Assembly: GCA_017860345.1 (NCBI GenBank)
Contig: JAFNAV010000004.1
Coordinates: 26,101-90,100, forward strand
Length of the DNA: 64,000 nucleotides
From: Bacteroidota bacterium
GTDB lineage: Bacteria > Bacteroidota > Bacteroidia > Bacteroidales > Paludibacteraceae
Reading direction: 5' to 3'
Notes under the pieces: model-generated
The model's input: only the letters and a program-made list of their open reading frames with translations
Told to the model about the DNA's origin: nothing
Database searches by the model: none
Shown: positions 62,918 through 64,000 of the stretch, one piece after another
Numbering within the stretch: position 1 is the first letter of the stretch
Layout: each line of letters begins with the position of its first letter
Program-made: the position numbers and the translations under genes

Positions 62918-63139
62918 ATGTCTAACATTGAACGACCCGAATTGAATGATGGACATACCCATTTGAACAATAAAATCACCGAATTGAACATTCAAATCGG
63001 TGAATTGAATGATAAAAACGCCGTGTTGAATCATCGAAACGGTAACCTGAACGATGAAACACCACATCCGATGACCAAAACCGGCAAAAGGAACATTAAA
63101 ATAGCCGTTTGCAAGGAAAACAAACAGAAAAACAATTAA
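62918..63139 (+). CDS. Heptad-repeat coiled-coil protein
   Basis: The 73-residue frame starting at ATG 62918 (MSNIERPELNDGHTHLNNK) consists of six tandem seven-residue units of the form xLNxxxx (ELNDGHT, HLNNKIT, ELNIQIG, ELNDKNA, VLNHRNG, NLNDETP), followed by a basic tail. The DNA shows a matching 21-bp periodicity. The leucine and asparagine positions predict a short coiled coil or a repeat-derived surface peptide. An in-frame start five codons upstream lies inside the heptanucleotide repeat and is disfavoured. No function is claimed. Confidence 0.5.
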   Translation: MSNIERPELNDGHTHLNNKITELNIQIGELNDKNAVLNHRNGNLNDETPHPMTKTGKRNIKIAVCKENKQKNN

Positions 63140-63166
63140 TTAACTAAGTACATGACAAAAAAAGAA

Positions 63167-63391
63167 TAGAAACGCGGATTTAGCTGATTTAGCTGATATA
63201 CACTGATTTATTGTAGTAATAAAACGGATTTTAAGTCTGATTTATTTACTACGTAAATGGCGGATTAGTGTTCGCAGCTGAAAATCAGCCGACTTCACTT
63301 GTGAAGTCTAAAATCTGTAATGTAATCCGTATAAGGAAAACTTTTGAATTTACAGCGAAAATCTGTTTTATCCGCTATATCCGCGTTTCTA
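63167..63391. mobile_element. 225-bp element with inverted ends, MITE-like
   Basis: TAGAAACGCGGAT at 63167-63179 is the exact reverse complement of 63379-63391, and the similarity continues imperfectly to about 23 bp (TTTAGCTGAT against ATAGCGGAT). An internal hairpin GACTTCAC-TT-GTGAAGTC is at 63291-63308. There is no coding frame. The rest of 63140-63453 holds nothing else recognisable. Confidence 0.6.
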
Positions 63392-63453
63392 TTCACATGA
63401 ATTATAGGCAAAATAGAATTTTTGTCATGGACTAAAATTTATTAAACAAACAA

Positions 63454-63834
63454 ATGAATATGGCAAACTTAAAACCAAGGGTAAACATTCCCGTCAACGT
63501 GGCACAACGGCTGCAACTGGCCGCACGTATCTATGCCAAACATCAGGAGCTGGGCAGCGCATCGCCCCTTACCATGCTTCAGTCCAACTCATGGGCAAGC
63601 AATGGTCCTGTAGTATCCACGGCGCAAGGCTTTCAGCGTGAAGCCGAAGAGTTGCAACGCAAACTCGAACAGGCGTACGAACAACGCGACCTGCTGTTGG
63701 CTAAAATAGACGAAAGCATAAAAGCCAGTCGCGACGCCCTCCTCGCCGTGTATCGCGACAATCCGCGCGCTCTGGGCGACTGGGGTTTCACAATAGATGA
63801 TACGCCACGGAGCGCGAAGACGAAACCCGCTTAG
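63454..63834 (+). CDS. Conserved small coiled-coil protein, unknown function
   Basis: This 126-residue protein has no signal peptide. Its second half is strongly helical (REAEELQRKLEQAYEQRDLL then LAKIDESIKASRDALLAVY) and ends in a compact DNPRALGDWGFTIDD motif. From memory, proteins with the same build and a similar LGxWGFxxD end are widespread in Bacteroidota accessory regions, but no role is known. An alternative start is the ATG at 63460. Its GC content is higher than the surrounding repeats, which suggests a real and functional gene. A heptanucleotide block follows. Confidence 0.75.
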   Translation: MNMANLKPRVNIPVNVAQRLQLAARIYAKHQELGSASPLTMLQSNSWASNGPVVSTAQGFQREAEELQRKLEQAYEQRDLLLAKIDESIKASRDALLAVYRDNPRALGDWGFTIDDTPRSAKTKPA

Positions 63835-63848
63835 AAGTCGGAGGACGA

Positions 63849-63930
63849 AAGACACAAGTCTTAAGTCGTAAGTCATAGGTCTTAGGTCTCAAGTCAAAAA
63901 GTCTTGGTTCTTGGTTCTTGGCTCTAAAAA
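63849..63930. repeat. Heptanucleotide repeat block, third locus
   Basis: AAGTCTTAAGTCGTAAGTC units, then AAAAAGTCTTGGTTCTTGG and further TTCTTGG-type units, as at 701 and 62844, in the same orientation. Confidence 0.88.
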
Positions 63931-63951
63931 CGAAAAGCAAGTCTTGTTTTG

Positions 63952-64000
63952 CACGCAAAGCCGCTAAGTCGCTAAGATTTAATATTTTTTAAACACAAAT
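63952..64000. repeat. CGCTAAG-family interspersed repeat, cut by the window end
   Basis: CACGCAAAGCCGCTAAGTCG followed by CTAAGATTTAATA and AAACACAAA. It is the third solo relative of the GxxExxY cassette ends. Confidence 0.78.

Overview
The window looks like a chromosomal segment of a Bacteroidota bacterium, most likely Bacteroidales-like. The evidence is a SusC/SusD pair, a GldA-type ABC ATPase, a LytS/LytTR pair, a eukaryote-type single-chain glycyl-tRNA synthetase, many lipoproteins, A-rich leaders with no Shine-Dalgarno sequence, and many copies of the Bacteroidota -7 promoter element TAnnTTTG. In five places a TTG lies 19-21 bases upstream of that element. No phage, plasmid, CRISPR array, rRNA or tRNA gene was recognised.

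Layout. 1-3021 (minus): GDP-D-glycero-alpha-D-manno-heptose genes (hddC partial, gmhA, hddA) behind a glycosyltransferase. 3500-9751: a tiny membrane protein, topoisomerase IV subunit A, a DUF1016/YhcG nuclease-like gene and glyS. 9909-14770: secreted and outer-membrane proteins, including a BtuB-like TonB-dependent receptor whose upstream small ORF ends inside an intrinsic terminator. 15075-18071 (minus): xth, mlaE-mlaF and rplS. 18364-27212 (plus): typA, an outer-membrane barrel, tig-clpP-clpX and recQ. 27754-35497: cydAB, priA (minus) and metG. 35739-42853: an ABC/GntR operon with ATGA overlaps, a YjbR protein, dtd, pssA, gldA and ruvB; a GxxExxY gene bounded by perfect 22-bp inverted repeats sits between gldA and ruvB. 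43039-50638: a second DUF1016 gene behind paired palindromes, cysS, a RhuM remnant, a REP-associated (RAYT/IS200-like) transposase surrounded by small hairpins, rbfA, an FtsX/LolE-like permease, a lipoprotein and a LytS/LytTR two-component pair. 51113-59367: copper ATPase copA with a C-terminal CopZ-like domain, a well-delimited candidate small RNA, then a susC/susD pair. 59368-64000 is a gene-poor, repeat-rich accessory zone with a modular surface protein, a coiled-coil heptad protein, broken small genes and at least six dispersed repeat families.

Most genes are housekeeping: translation, protein quality control, DNA repair, envelope lipid transport and microaerobic respiration. The most interesting signals are non-coding or mobile: the GxxExxY cassette and its solo repeat copies, the leader-ORF/terminator overlap ahead of the receptor, the approximately 146-nt candidate sRNA before susC, the C10 tract behind a strong promoter, and the three-way-junction repeat that supplies the end of a small ORF. 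All family names rest on motif recognition by eye; no database search was run.
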